DNA from: Cytobacillus suaedae
GTDB taxonomy: Bacteria > Bacillota > Bacilli > Bacillales > Bacillaceae_L
NCBI GenBank assembly: GCA_014960805.1
Contig: CP063163.1
Span: 4,303,001-4,367,000, forward strand
DNA length: 64,000 nt
Reading direction: 5' to 3'
Below, in pieces: positions 10,106 through 24,828 of the stretch. Made by a program: the position numbers and the translations under genes. Position 1 is the first letter of the stretch. Every line of letters starts with the position of its first letter. The notes beneath the pieces are model-generated. The model was not told the DNA's origin, ran no database searches, and saw nothing but the letters and a program-made list of their open reading frames with translations.

Positions 10106-11107
10106 TTAAAAGAAAAATTCTTTAATTAATGCTGAAATGAAGATGTTCGCTAATGCAACCGGTAATAATACTTTCCAACCAAACTCCATCAATTGGTCTG
10201 CACGCATACGAGGGAATGTATAACGAATCCACATTAAAATAAACACAACAAAACTAAATTTCAATGCAAACCACACTGCTCCCGGAATGAAATCTAGGAA
10301 CATAACAGGGTGCCATCCACCTAGGAATAGGACTGTTGTTAATGCAGCCATTGCAAAAAGATATACATATTCAGCTAGCATGAAAAATGCCCAACGGAAT
10401 CCAGAGTATTCAACGTGGAAACCAGCTACTAGCTCTGATTCTGCTTCTGGTAAGTCAAATGGTGTACGATTTAACTCAGCAATAGATGCGATAAAGAATA
10501 CTAAGAATCCTACTGGCTGTAAGAAAATATACCAAACATTTGCTTGTGCTTCGACGATATCAACTAAGTTTAAGCTTCCAGTGAATAAAATAACACCAAT
10601 TACTGACATAACTAAAGGGATTTCATAAGAAATCATTTGGGCAGCCGCACGCATACCACCCATTAGTGCATACTTGTTATTTGATGCCCAACCACCAGTT
10701 ACGATACCAACCGTTGTAAGACCTGATACAGCAATATAATAAAGGAGACCTACCCCAATATTTGCAAACTGTAATTTATCCGTAAAAGGAATCGTTGCCA
10801 AAACCATGAATGCAGGTGCAAAGGCAATAATAGGAGCAAGAATAAACAATGGACGATCCGCAAGCTTAGGAATTGTATCTTCCTTTAAAAGAAGCTTTAA
10901 AACGTCAGCAATTGTTTGTAATAGTCCCCAACTTCCACCTGTTTGGTTAGGACCAATACGCCCCTGCATAAAACCCATGACTTTACGCTCAGCAAGGATA
11001 CCGTACGTAACGAAACCAAGAACAACCATTAGTAGTGCTGTTGCCAGCCCAAAGAAAATTCCAAAATTGAGCCAACTCGGAGGTGAATTTAGTAGATTCT
11101 CGATCAT
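10106..11107 (-). CDS. nuoH: NADH-quinone oxidoreductase subunit H
   Basis: Membrane subunit (333 aa, eight helices) that forms the quinone entry chamber where peripheral and membrane arms meet. Family blocks seen: AERKVMGFMQGRIGPNQTG in the first loop and AELNRTPFDLPEAESELVAG in the third, with the acidic residues of the E-channel. Its ATG overlaps the last base of the nuoD stop codon region (11107), so coupling is likely. Confidence 0.96.
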   Translation of the reverse strand: MIENLLNSPPSWLNFGIFFGLATALLMVVLGFVTYGILAERKVMGFMQGRIGPNQTGGSWGLLQTIADVLKLLLKEDTIPKLADRPLFILAPIIAFAPAFMVLATIPFTDKLQFANIGVGLLYYIAVSGLTTVGIVTGGWASNNKYALMGGMRAAAQMISYEIPLVMSVIGVILFTGSLNLVDIVEAQANVWYIFLQPVGFLVFFIASIAELNRTPFDLPEAESELVAGFHVEYSGFRWAFFMLAEYVYLFAMAALTTVLFLGGWHPVMFLDFIPGAVWFALKFSFVVFILMWIRYTFPRMRADQLMEFGWKVLLPVALANIFISALIKEFFF

Positions 11108-12207
11108 TATCCATCAACCTCCCCAAGTACAATATCAATTGCACCTAAGATAGTAATTAAGTTTGCCATATTTTCACCCTCAAGAAGCTTAGGGAGAATT
11201 TGTAGATTATAGAAAGATGGACGACGGAATTTTAAGCGATACGGTTCTTTTTTACCATCACTCGCAATGTAACAACCGATTTCACCACGTGGTGATTCGA
11301 TTCGAACAAATGCTTCACCCTTAGGTGCTTTAATGATTTTTGGAACCTTAGCCATAATCTCGCCTTCTGCTGGGAATTGCTCGACAGCTTGCTCGATAAT
11401 TTTCAATGACTCTACAATCTCAGCCATACGAATCTCATAACGTGCCCAAGCATCTCCACCATCACGTACAGGAACATCAAAATCAAAACGATCATAGATT
11501 GAATATGGCTCATCTTTACGAAGATCCCATTTCACACCTGTACAACGAAGATTTGCTCCACTTAATGAATAAGCAATCGCATCTTCTTTTGTATACTTAC
11601 CAACACCTTTAACACGGTTAAGGAAAATCTCGTTTCCTGTTACAAGGTTATGGTAGCCTTCTAACTCTTTACGCATATAAGGTACGAAGTCACGAACCTT
11701 TTCAATCCAACCTTCTGGCGCATCCCATTTTACTCCACCAACACGCATGTAGTTGAAAGTTAAACGTGCTCCTGAAAGTTCATTTAATAGGTTAATAATC
11801 ATCTCACGTTCCCTAAACGCATAAAGAAACGGACTTACTGCCCCAATATCAAGCAAGTATGTTCCCCACCAAACTAAGTGACTAGCCACTCTTCCTAATT
11901 CCATAGCAAGAACACGTAAATACTCTGCACGCTCAGGAACTTCAATATCCATCATTGTTTCAACTGCATGGCAAAGAACATAGTTATTTGTCATCGCTGA
12001 TAGATAGTCCAAGCGGTCAGTGTATGGAATGATTTGAGTGTATTGTAGATTTTCTGCTAGTTTCTCAGTTCCGCGGTGAAGATACCCGATCACTGGTGTA
12101 GCTTCTGTAATTGTTTCGCCATCAATTTTGACGACTAATCGGAACACTCCATGTGTACTAGGATGTTGCGGTCCGACGTTTAGGAGCATTTCTTCTGTAC
12201 GAATCAT
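11107..12207 (-). CDS. nuoD: NADH-quinone oxidoreductase subunit D (49 kDa)
   Basis: Peripheral subunit (366 aa), related to the NiFe-hydrogenase large subunit, lining the quinone-binding site. The N-terminal quinone-site loop GPQHPSTHGVFR with its His, and GYLHRGTEKLAE, are present. The nickel-binding cysteines of hydrogenases are absent, as expected. Starts 3 bp after nuoC ends and is followed directly by nuoH; there is no nuoE, nuoF or nuoG between nuoD and nuoH. Confidence 0.96.
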   Translation of the reverse strand: MIRTEEMLLNVGPQHPSTHGVFRLVVKIDGETITEATPVIGYLHRGTEKLAENLQYTQIIPYTDRLDYLSAMTNNYVLCHAVETMMDIEVPERAEYLRVLAMELGRVASHLVWWGTYLLDIGAVSPFLYAFREREMIINLLNELSGARLTFNYMRVGGVKWDAPEGWIEKVRDFVPYMRKELEGYHNLVTGNEIFLNRVKGVGKYTKEDAIAYSLSGANLRCTGVKWDLRKDEPYSIYDRFDFDVPVRDGGDAWARYEIRMAEIVESLKIIEQAVEQFPAEGEIMAKVPKIIKAPKGEAFVRIESPRGEIGCYIASDGKKEPYRLKFRRPSFYNLQILPKLLEGENMANLITILGAIDIVLGEVDG

Positions 12208-12210
12208 ATG

Positions 12211-13590
12211 CTACACCTCCACATCGTAAGGTTCATAGTCTTTTCTAAGTGGGTGACCCACCCAATCTTCCGGTAACATGATTCGAGTTAGGTTCGGGTG
12301 ATTTTTAAACGTGATTCCTAGTAAGTCATATGCTTCACGCTCTGGCCAGTTTGCACCTTCCCATAGCGGTTGCAATGAATCAATCACAGGCTGATCACGG
12401 TCGATTTTCACCTTTAACGCAACTGATTGTCTATTTTTGAATGAGAAAAGATGAACATAGATTTCCATATGAGTCTCAAAATCTGAACCATGTAACTCTG
12501 AAACATAATCAAAGCTTAATTGTTCATTAAACTTCAAGAATTGTGCAACCTTAAAGTATGTCTCAGCCTTTGCTACAAGTGTTGGAACGTCCTTTGATAA
12601 CAAATTAATATATGAATCTTCTAAAACATCTGCCCCAATGTGTTCAGTAATGACTTTTACATATTTATCGAGGTATGGCTGATTCGGAGATGGCTTTTGC
12701 TCTTCAGCTTCCTCAGTAGCATCTGCTCCAGCACCTGCTGCCTTGGCTTTGGCGGCCGCCGCTGCTTTCGCCTTTGCTACTGCAATGGCTTTCGCCTTCT
12801 CTTTCGCTACATCATCTTCTGAAGTCTCCCCGCCACCTGCTTTAGCTGCTGCTGCCGCCTTAGCTTTTGCCGCTGCTGCAGCTTTCGCTTTGGCTGCTGC
12901 AATTGCTTTTGCTTTCTCATCGTCAGCTGAGCCTTCGCCTGTTTCGGCTCCTTGTTGCTTCGCTAGTGCCGCTGCTTTGGCTTTTGCCGCCGCTGCGGCT
13001 TTGGCTTTTGCAGCTGCTGCTGCTTTCGCTTTTGCCTTCGCAACTTCGTCATCTCCACCTTCGTCAGGTTCCCCGGCACTCTCTGCTGCCTTTTGTTTAG
13101 CTAGAGCTGCAGCTTTCGCCTTTGCTACTGCTGCGGCTTTTTGCTTCGCTAGTTCTTTAGCATCACCCTCTGATGCCTCACTAGACTCAGGAGCTTGTGC
13201 TTCTGATGCCTTTTGTTTTGCAAGTGCCGCAGCCTTTGCCTTCGCAGCTGCTGCAGCTTTCTTTTTCGCTAAATCTTGATCATCTTCAGCTTCTTCAGTA
13301 GCTTGTACTTCCCCTTGCTCTGATTCAGCTTGTGACTCTGCTGCTGCAACCTTTTCAGCCGCTTTCTGCTTTGCCAATGCCGCTGCTTTTGCTTTCGCAG
13401 CAGCTGCCGCTTTTTTCTTCGCAAGATCTTGATCATCATCTTGGGTCGTTTCAGTGCTAGCGTCAGCTTCATTTGTTGCTTCTGAACTCTTAGCAGCCTC
13501 TGCCGCCTTGCGTTCCTCTAGCTTTTTACGAGCAAGCTCTTTCGCACGCTCTGCAGCTTCTCGCTTTTGTTGTTCTAAGTTATCGCTCAC
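12211..13590 (-). CDS. nuoC: NADH-quinone oxidoreductase subunit C with long Ala/Lys-rich N-terminal extension
   Basis: Complex I peripheral subunit (30 kDa family). The conserved domain is only the last 160 residues (about 300-459), ending with WPEREAYDLLGI and LPEDWVGHPLRKDYEP. Residues 1-299 are a low-complexity extension: a charged helix, then repeated blocks of the type AAAKAKAAALAKQKA separated by short acidic linkers (for example EEAEDDQD and PDEGGDDE). Such an extension is known in NuoC of the B. cereus group; the copy number here is large. DNA of this part is GC-richer than its neighbours and gives a long antisense Ala/Phe ORF that is not a gene. Role of the extension is unknown. Confidence 0.95.
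   Translation of the reverse strand: MSDNLEQQKREAAERAKELARKKLEERKAAEAAKSSEATNEADASTETTQDDDQDLAKKKAAAAAKAKAAALAKQKAAEKVAAAESQAESEQGEVQATEEAEDDQDLAKKKAAAAAKAKAAALAKQKASEAQAPESSEASEGDAKELAKQKAAAVAKAKAAALAKQKAAESAGEPDEGGDDEVAKAKAKAAAAAKAKAAAAAKAKAAALAKQQGAETGEGSADDEKAKAIAAAKAKAAAAAKAKAAAAAKAGGGETSEDDVAKEKAKAIAVAKAKAAAAAKAKAAGAGADATEEAEEQKPSPNQPYLDKYVKVITEHIGADVLEDSYINLLSKDVPTLVAKAETYFKVAQFLKFNEQLSFDYVSELHGSDFETHMEIYVHLFSFKNRQSVALKVKIDRDQPVIDSLQPLWEGANWPEREAYDLLGITFKNHPNLTRIMLPEDWVGHPLRKDYEPYDVEV
12694..13590 (-). repeat. Ala/Lys coding repeats in nuoC
   Basis: In-frame degenerate repeats encoding about eight AAAKAKAA-type blocks. The first three blocks also share longer units (DDQDLAKKKAAAAAKAKAAA occurs twice, at about residues 52-71 and 102-121), which points to internal duplication. 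Confidence 0.8.
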
Positions 13591-13592
13591 GA

Positions 13593-14105
13593 CTAATTCA
13601 CCTTCTTCCCAGTCTTAGCTTCGTAGCGAATCTTCTCTTTTAATTTATTTATTCCATAAATAAGCGCAGCTGGATTTGGAGGACATCCTGGAATGTAGAC
13701 ATCAACTGGTACGATCTGATCTACACCTTTAACAACTGCATATGACTTAACATACGGCCCACCCGCAGTCGCACAAGATCCCATGGCAATAACCCACTTC
13801 GGCTCTGGCATTTGATCATAAAGACGCTTCAAAACAGGAGCCATCTTCTTCGTAACCGTTCCAGAAACAATCATACAGTCAGACTGACGAGGAGATGTAC
13901 GGAAAAACGACCCAAAACGCTCTAAATCGTAATGAGAAGAACCTACACCCATCATCTCAATCGCACAGCAAGCAAGACCAAACGTTAATGGCCAAATCGA
14001 ATTACTTCGTGCCCAACCCTTCACCTGCTCAAGCGTTGTCAAAAACACACTACGCTGTAACTCTTCCATTTCTTCTGGTGTGATATTATCTAATTTTAAA
14101 TCCAT
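13593..14105 (-). CDS. nuoB: NADH-quinone oxidoreductase subunit B (cluster N2)
   Basis: Holds the terminal [4Fe-4S] cluster N2 that reduces quinone. Cluster ligands are visible in [22 protein letters not shown] and [11 protein letters not shown] choose the ATG at 14105 ([12 protein letters not shown], 170 aa) with AAGAAGGTG upstream, overlapping the end of nuoA by 10 bp; the ATG at 14126 lacks a ribosome site. Length then equals the B. cereus-type protein. Confidence 0.95.
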   Translation of the reverse strand: MDLKLDNITPEEMEELQRSVFLTTLEQVKGWARSNSIWPLTFGLACCAIEMMGVGSSHYDLERFGSFFRTSPRQSDCMIVSGTVTKKMAPVLKRLYDQMPEPKWVIAMGSCATAGGPYVKSYAVVKGVDQIVPVDVYIPGCPPNPAALIYGINKLKEKIRYEAKTGKKVN

Positions 14106-14470
14106 TTTAACACCTTCTTCTTCCATGCGTAGACTAGTCCAAGTAGTAACATTAATACGAAAATCAACATCTCAATTAAAGCTACAATACCCAACTTTTC
14201 ATAAGCAACAGCCCATGGATACAAAAAGACTGTCTCTACATCAAAAATAACAAACATAAGTGCAAAAATATAATAACGTACATTAAACTGAACTCGCGAA
14301 TCATGGAATGGCTCAATCCCACTCTCATAGGTCGTATACTTCGCCTCACTCGGAGCATGTGGCCTCAAAAAACGCCCTGCAGTCAATGCAACAACCGGTA
14401 AAAGGATACCTAAGCACAAAAAGACAATTACAATCAAGTAATTGTTCAAATACTGATTAAGTAAATCCAT
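14096..14470 (-). CDS. nuoA: NADH-quinone oxidoreductase subunit A
   Basis: First gene of the operon, a 124-residue complex I membrane subunit with three helices. [20 protein letters not shown] (loop with the family's conserved acidic and Arg residues) and [16 protein letters not shown] are diagnostic. GGAGGGGG lies 5 nt before the ATG. The operon has A, B, C, D, H, I, J, K, L, M, N and lacks the NADH-oxidising module. Confidence 0.96.
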   Translation of the reverse strand: MDLLNQYLNNYLIVIVFLCLGILLPVVALTAGRFLRPHAPSEAKYTTYESGIEPFHDSRVQFNVRYYIFALMFVIFDVETVFLYPWAVAYEKLGIVALIEMLIFVLMLLLGLVYAWKKKVLKWI

Positions 14471-14533
14471 GCCGCCCCCTCCATAACCTTAAAAAAATAA
14501 TTAGTAAAAAATTTGAAACTTGTAACCGTAAAC

Positions 14534-14562
14534 ATTATAGCACTTACAACAACCAGTGTCGA
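14534..14562 (-). promoter_or_regulatory. Sigma-A promoter of the nuo operon
   Basis: Minus strand TCGACA (14557-14562), 17 bp, TATAAT (14534-14539), with TGC before the -10 (extended -10). Predicted transcript start is near 14527, about 57 nt before the nuoA ATG. The -35 lies inside the palindrome GTGTCGACAC. Confidence 0.75.
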
Positions 14563-14585
14563 CACATCCCCCATTTCTAAATCTA

Positions 14586-14724
14586 GGAATTTGCCTCCCC
14601 AAGCAAAGGGATAAATACGACTGGAAAAAACTCGTTTTTTCAAAAGGAGTATTTATTCCTTTGCTTGTTTTCAGCGCAAGCTGAAAATGAGAAAACGTAA
14701 GTTTTCTCAAGGGAGGCAAATTCC
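14586..14724. repeat. 139-bp multi-hairpin element with perfect 14-bp terminal inverted repeats
   Basis: Ends are GGAATTTGCCTCCC (14586-14599) and its exact complement (14711-14724). Inside, AAGCAAAGGGATAAATAC (14601-14618) pairs with 14649-14666 around a nested GAAAAAAC/GTTTTTTC hairpin. Two further hairpins follow: TTTTCAGC-GCAA-GCTGAAAA (14668-14687) and GAGAAAAC-GTAA-GTTTTCTC (14689-14708); both loops fit GNRA. The direct repeat TGTCGACACA occurs on both sides (14557 and 14751). No ORF. It could be a structured RNA, a MITE-like element or both. Confidence 0.65.
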
Positions 14725-14910
14725 GTCCAGTACAGAACTGCACACCCATCTGTCGACACATGGCCCCACCCCACTAGCTAGATTTCGCCAGCAATCTAGC
14801 GTACCTCCACCAAGGAGTAGTATAAAAAGTTCTCCTCCATTGAGGAAACGAAGTTTCCAAACCTATCCCCCATCGCTGTCAACACTATTCCAACTACCCA
14901 CAATAACAAA

Positions 14911-15092
14911 CCGGACTCAAAGGCCCTTATTCCAATAAAATACACCTATTCCAACACTATACCGGACCCACAGGCCGTTATGTTTCCAAAAACTCACCAA
15001 TTCAAGCACCAATTTCCCCAAATAACGACCTCTCAGTCCACTAACATCCAGAAATAGCCCCATTTTCCACAAATAACGGAATCTGAGTCCAG
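14911..15092. repeat. Cluster of four 'ATAACGGCCT-TGAGTCC' repeats
   Basis: Four degenerate copies of a motif of about 22 nt: two on the minus strand (14911-14933, 14961-14982) followed by two on the plus strand (15021-15045, 15071-15092), spaced about 50 bp. The same arrangement recurs at 62791-62924. The remainder of the 900-bp gene-free stretch 14563-15379 (15093-15340) shows nothing I recognise. Confidence 0.7.
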
Positions 15093-15341
15093 TTCGATCA
15101 CACCAGACCAGACCAAACCCCACCACCACCTACAATAGTAAAATATCAATATATATTCAATGACAATTATCACACCCAATTAAACCTCATAATGAATTAA
15201 TGATTATATGAAGAAATTGATCAATCTTTTTCCAGGTATGCAGTTCACGAAACATCAAATGATCCTTAAGAGATTCTTAAGGGAGACCTTATAGAGTTAT
15301 AAATGAAGAGAATTTGAGGACAAATCGGCCTAACATTTAAC

Positions 15342-15376
15342 AAAAAAGTGCTCAGAAAAAGTCTTCTGAGCACTTC
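15342..15376 (-). terminator. Rho-independent terminator after the 131-aa membrane protein gene
   Basis: Minus strand AAGTGCTCAGAAGACTTTTTCTGAGCACTT followed by a T run, directly after the stop. Confidence 0.85.
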
Positions 15377-15379
15377 TAC

Positions 15380-15775
15380 TTATACAGTTTTTCTCGTAAA
15401 CATAAACACAATAACTAACAACCCTAAAATAATAATCGCTATATGTGGTACTGCATAAATCCAGTGTGCTACAAAATCACTTGCTGGACTTCCATCAGAT
15501 ATACTGCTCCCACTAAACATAAACCATAGAATTACAGCCGGTATTTGAACGAGCATTAATAGGAATGTAAAAACCGTTTTAATCAAATTAGAAGTCTTCG
15601 TTGTGGGTTTATTCATCCCAAAGTAGATCATGATTCCGCCTAATACAGCAGCAAAGAATCCCCAATCAGAAACTTCAGCTTCTGTTGGTCCAAAAACACC
15701 TAGTACATATGTAAAACCCGTAATAATTGCTAGTGCACCTACTATTATTTCTAGCTTAGTAGTAGTTATTGCCAT
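15380..15775 (-). CDS. Hypothetical four-helix membrane protein
   Basis: I do not recognise this 131-residue protein. It has four hydrophobic segments (about residues 8-27, 39-54, 66-86 and 105-127), short polar loops, and ends in a basic tail (FTRKTV). It starts with ATG preceded by AAGGAGGGG. It is a single-gene unit with its own terminator. A small integral membrane protein is all that can be said; the segment GMNKPTTKTSN between helices 2 and 3 is probably cytoplasmic. Confidence 0.7.
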   Translation of the reverse strand: MAITTTKLEIIVGALAIITGFTYVLGVFGPTEAEVSDWGFFAAVLGGIMIYFGMNKPTTKTSNLIKTVFTFLLMLVQIPAVILWFMFSGSSISDGSPASDFVAHWIYAVPHIAIIILGLLVIVFMFTRKTV

Positions 15776-15834
15776 TATAACCCCTCCTTTACATCTACTT
15801 TAACATAGGCGATACAATATCTTCCAAATGATTT

Positions 15835-16380
15835 TCACCTACTAAAAGAAACCCTATGTAACTTAGCAATTTCTTTAAAGATGTCCTCTCCCTTAATTTG
15901 CAAATCGTCTCCTTTTACTAAAAGATACATCCCTTTATATGGTTCAGGAACCCACTTATATTGATGTATATAGTTTGTAAGCACAAAACCACTTTTCTCC
16001 CAAAATAGAATCCGGTTTAAATTTTCACTAGTTTCCTCACACTCTACCTCGATAAAAATTCTATCTATTTCCTTTTCAGTTTCTACCCACTTCTCAATAT
16101 ACTTTACAATCTCTCTTCCATACCCTTGTTGTTTATAACTACCACTAACCGCCAAGTAATCAATAATTAATGTGCTTTCACCTTTCAAATGCCCAGTAAT
16201 CGCCATGGCTACCACTGCGGACTCCTCAAATAAAACATGTAGCTGGGCAATATTCTTATCAAACATATTATGAATAATCTTTTCAGATTTTGCACCTTTA
16301 TCCCCAAATGCTTCATTATATACACTCTTCGCTTGCTGCCATAGAACGGCATCCCATGTTTCCACTGTTATTATGTTCAA
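15835..16380 (-). CDS. GNAT family N-acetyltransferase
   Basis: About 181 residues with the GNAT acetyl-CoA motif A: DYLAVSGSYKQQGYGREIV, in which QQGYGR is the Q/RxxGxG pyrophosphate-binding loop (about residues 78-97), followed by motif B (FWEKSGFVLTNYI). Acceptor substrate is unknown. The TTG at 16380 has AGGTGA six nt upstream; a GTG three codons earlier overlaps that site and is the alternative start. Lies head-to-head with another unrelated GNAT gene at 16548. Confidence 0.85.
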   Translation of the reverse strand: MNIITVETWDAVLWQQAKSVYNEAFGDKGAKSEKIIHNMFDKNIAQLHVLFEESAVVAMAITGHLKGESTLIIDYLAVSGSYKQQGYGREIVKYIEKWVETEKEIDRIFIEVECEETSENLNRILFWEKSGFVLTNYIHQYKWVPEPYKGMYLLVKGDDLQIKGEDIFKEIAKLHRVSFSR

Positions 16381-16547
16381 CGTATTCACCTACATAGATT
16401 TTTTAAAAAAAGGAATTAACCAACTGCTGTTGAATACCTTACAGATAACTATTATTTCCATAATAGGAGGCATACACTATGGGATTGCTATTTTATTAAT
16501 CATAACCTACTGATAAAAACTAGTTACTATCAGAAAGGGAGATAGAT

Positions 16548-16946
16548 ATGATATACACAACTTCACTAGAAGATATTTCTCCGGAAATGCTCTCAGGCTT
16601 TTTTGACGGGTGGCCGAACCCACCTTCAACAGATAAACATTTACTACTTCTTCAAAATAGCTATAAAGTGGTTTTGGCTCTTGATTATGACCGTGTCGTA
16701 GGATTTATTACGGCAATAAGTGATGGAGTGCTGTCTGCTTACATACCATTACTAGAGGTATTGCCGGACTATAAAAACAAAGGCATTGGTAAGGATTTAG
16801 TTAAGCATATGCTCGAGGAGTTAAAAGATCATTATATGATTGACCTAATGTGCGATGAAAACCTGCAACCTTATTATGAGCGTTTCGGTATGCGAAAGGC
16901 TAAAGGTATGGTTGTTCGTAATTATGAATTTCAATCAGGACGCTAA
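16548..16946 (+). CDS. GNAT family N-acetyltransferase
   Basis: A 132-residue, minimal GNAT domain. Motif A is seen in YIPLLEVLPDYKNKGIGKDLV, with KNKGIGK as the acetyl-CoA loop (about residues 79-85), and YYERFGMRKAKGMVVRNYEF forms the C-terminal motif B. Acceptor unknown. GGGAG ribosome site 8 nt before the ATG. One of the few plus-strand genes of the window, a hint that the 14.5-18 kb stretch is variable. Ends at a shared bidirectional terminator. Confidence 0.85.
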   Translation: MIYTTSLEDISPEMLSGFFDGWPNPPSTDKHLLLLQNSYKVVLALDYDRVVGFITAISDGVLSAYIPLLEVLPDYKNKGIGKDLVKHMLEELKDHYMIDLMCDENLQPYYERFGMRKAKGMVVRNYEFQSGR

Positions 16947-16952
16947 TATAAA

Positions 16953-16984
16953 GAAAAAGAACTCTAATGTGAGTTCTTTTTTTC
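16953..16984. terminator. Bidirectional terminator
   Basis: AAAAAGAACTC, loop TAATGT, GAGTTCTTTTTTT between two convergent genes; T runs on both strands. Confidence 0.85.
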
Positions 16985-16985
16985 A

Positions 16986-17753
16986 TTATTTATTAAAGTA
17001 GATCTTACGTACCTTTTCTGCAACTTCATCAATGTTTCGCGCAACCTGAGGAATTGAATATCCTACAAATAAAGGTGAAGTTGCAAAACGGGGAATCACC
17101 TTAACATAGATTTTTTCTTCTATATTATAAAAGAAAATATTATAACTATTACAGTTCGCACTGAAGTGATGTAAAACAAAATGGGTCGCATTCTGTAAAT
17201 AGTGCGTCATTATATTTATATCTTCAAGATTCTCCATACAAATATTAAATTCAAAGAACCCCATTCTTGGTTTTGTTGAAATCGTGAATTCAACCGAATT
17301 TGTCTTGTGAATCTCAATACCCTCAAATTGATCTAAGGATACATGTTTTGTGTAATCATGGTCTTCTAGCCCAACGATTTGCATATGGGCGTGGTGAATT
17401 GAACCCCCAGAGAAAGGGCCATAGTTTTTGAAAAGCAAAACAGATTCAAACTTACCACTATCAATCATCTCGTACCAATGCTTGATTGCAAATCGTATCA
17501 AATTTTCTATATGTTCCTTTGGATAAGTAGAGAATTCATCATCACAGTTATCGGTTTCAATTAATACAGTCTGAAACGTATTTTCTAGCGTAGGGTATTT
17601 GTTCATCAAAAGCATGATGGAGCCTTCTTCGGCTAAGATATTTTCTAGATTATCTCTATCACAAAAGGGACAAGCAGCAGATCTATTTCGAATACTCTCT
17701 GGCTTTTGTCTGCCGATGGAAAGGTCAAAAACTAATGGTGAAATTGGGTTCAT
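16986..17753 (-). CDS. GalT/HIT-superfamily protein (DUF4931-like)
   Basis: A 255-residue protein resembling bacterial galactose-1-phosphate uridylyltransferase-like/HIT proteins. CPFC near residue 28 resembles the zinc-binding CxxC of GalT, and GGSIHHAHMQIVG (about residues 115-127) matches the nucleotidyl-transfer motif HxHxQ. It lacks a galactose operon, so it is probably not GalT itself; a nucleotide phosphate transferase or phosphorylase role is inference. Family name from memory (DUF4931). No strong ribosome site change; ATG at 17753 fits. Confidence 0.7.
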   Translation of the reverse strand: MNPISPLVFDLSIGRQKPESIRNRSAACPFCDRDNLENILAEEGSIMLLMNKYPTLENTFQTVLIETDNCDDEFSTYPKEHIENLIRFAIKHWYEMIDSGKFESVLLFKNYGPFSGGSIHHAHMQIVGLEDHDYTKHVSLDQFEGIEIHKTNSVEFTISTKPRMGFFEFNICMENLEDINIMTHYLQNATHFVLHHFSANCNSYNIFFYNIEEKIYVKVIPRFATSPLFVGYSIPQVARNIDEVAEKVRKIYFNK

Positions 17754-17927
17754 GATATCACTCCGTACACAAGAAAGAATTGGTACTATCTATTATATAT
17801 AGTTTTGGCAGTAAAAACCTAATTAAATGTACCGGGGTTGAGGAAAAAAATGCGAGGAATGTTTTCATCTTACTCTTCCAATATGAATTAGAATGGGGTA
17901 GCATGCCCTTATTCGTTCAAAACTTAT

Positions 17928-18026
17928 GTATTCTCGTCTTTGTTTCACTATTCTCGCGAATCTACTCCATTTATTCGCTTTACTATCTATATACGAGCTA
18001 ATACCATCAATATTCTCGTATTCCCT
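17928..18026 (+). repeat. Degenerate ATTCTCG repeats
   Basis: The motif TATTCTCG or ATTCTCG occurs three times with a related TATTCGC, spaced about 20-55 bp, in the gene-free stretch 17754-18154. The remaining parts of that stretch hold the GGGGGTCAGGCCCC unit and the atp terminator. Confidence 0.4.
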
Positions 18027-18051
18027 CTAGATCACTTCACCACTTCACCGC

Positions 18052-18079
18052 ATCGGGGGTCAGGCCCCACAAGACACAA
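18052..18079 (+). repeat. GGGGGTCAGGCCCC dispersed element (single arm)
   Basis: CGGGGGTCAGGCCCC followed by ACAAGACACAA, identical to the right half of the element at 28133. Other members are at 42827 and 59241. Confidence 0.7.
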
Positions 18080-18092
18080 TTACACAACAAAG

Positions 18093-18137
18093 TAAAAACC
18101 CCCACCGGAAGCATCTAAGGCTCACAATGGGGGTTGT
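18093..18137 (-). terminator. Terminator of the atp operon
   Basis: Minus strand AACCCCCATTG, long loop, CGGTGGGGGTTTTTAC, 18 nt after the atpC stop. Confidence 0.85.
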
Positions 18138-18154
18138 AAAGGTAGAAGATACGA

Positions 18155-18580
<426 letters not shown>

Positions 18581-18583
18581 TTA

Positions 18584-20897
<2,314 letters not shown>

Positions 20898-20969
20898 TCA
20901 CCACCTTTTTCTCAAAAAGTCATTCGATTATGGGTATAACCGAGTTAAATCCACTATATGTTCATAGTA

Positions 20970-20998
20970 ATCGGCGAAACGCCGTTCGCCGATTAGAG
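20970..20998 (-). promoter_or_regulatory. Intercistronic hairpin between atpA and atpG
   Basis: TAATCGGCGAA, short loop, TTCGCCGATTA, with a nested ACGCCGTT. No T run follows, so it may stabilise or process the atp mRNA instead of ending it. Confidence 0.55.
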
Positions 20999-21004
20999 GT
21001 TCTA

Positions 21005-23625
<2,621 letters not shown>

Positions 23626-23691
23626 TCACTAGAGTGAGACAAACGTCTCATTACAACATATATTTACAGCTTTTTAAAATTCATCACATAA

Positions 23692-23727
23692 AGCAATGGC
23701 GAAGGTTCTCACCCGAGACAACTTCGC
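23692..23727 (-). promoter_or_regulatory. Intercistronic hairpin between atpE and atpF
   Basis: TGGCGAAG on one side and CTTCGCCA on the other, loop about 20 nt, no T run. Its position after atpE suggests stabilisation of the atpE message, whose product is needed at about ten copies per complex (inference). Confidence 0.55.
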
Positions 23728-23763
23728 CACTATTTGAAATAGTAATATAATTTCAAGAAATTA

Positions 23764-23991
<228 letters not shown>

Positions 23992-24065
23992 TTAAATTGT
24001 ATAAAAAATAAATAGATAAAGTGTTTGGATGTCCAAAAACTTTCATTTTGGACAAGGCATTTATT

Positions 24066-24812
<747 letters not shown>

Positions 24813-24828
24813 TCACCTCTCTTCCAAG

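Noticed and set aside
12743-13279. 178-residue plus-strand ORF rich in Ala and Phe
   Set aside because: It is the antisense of the nuoC Ala/Lys repeats; composition is explained by the repeat and there is no ribosome site.
14501-14761. 65- to 86-residue ORFs upstream of nuoA
   Set aside because: They cross the nuo promoter and the multi-hairpin element and have no coding character.
17780-18001. 73-residue plus-strand ORF
   Set aside because: No ribosome site, odd composition, and lies in a stretch of degenerate ATTCTCG repeats.
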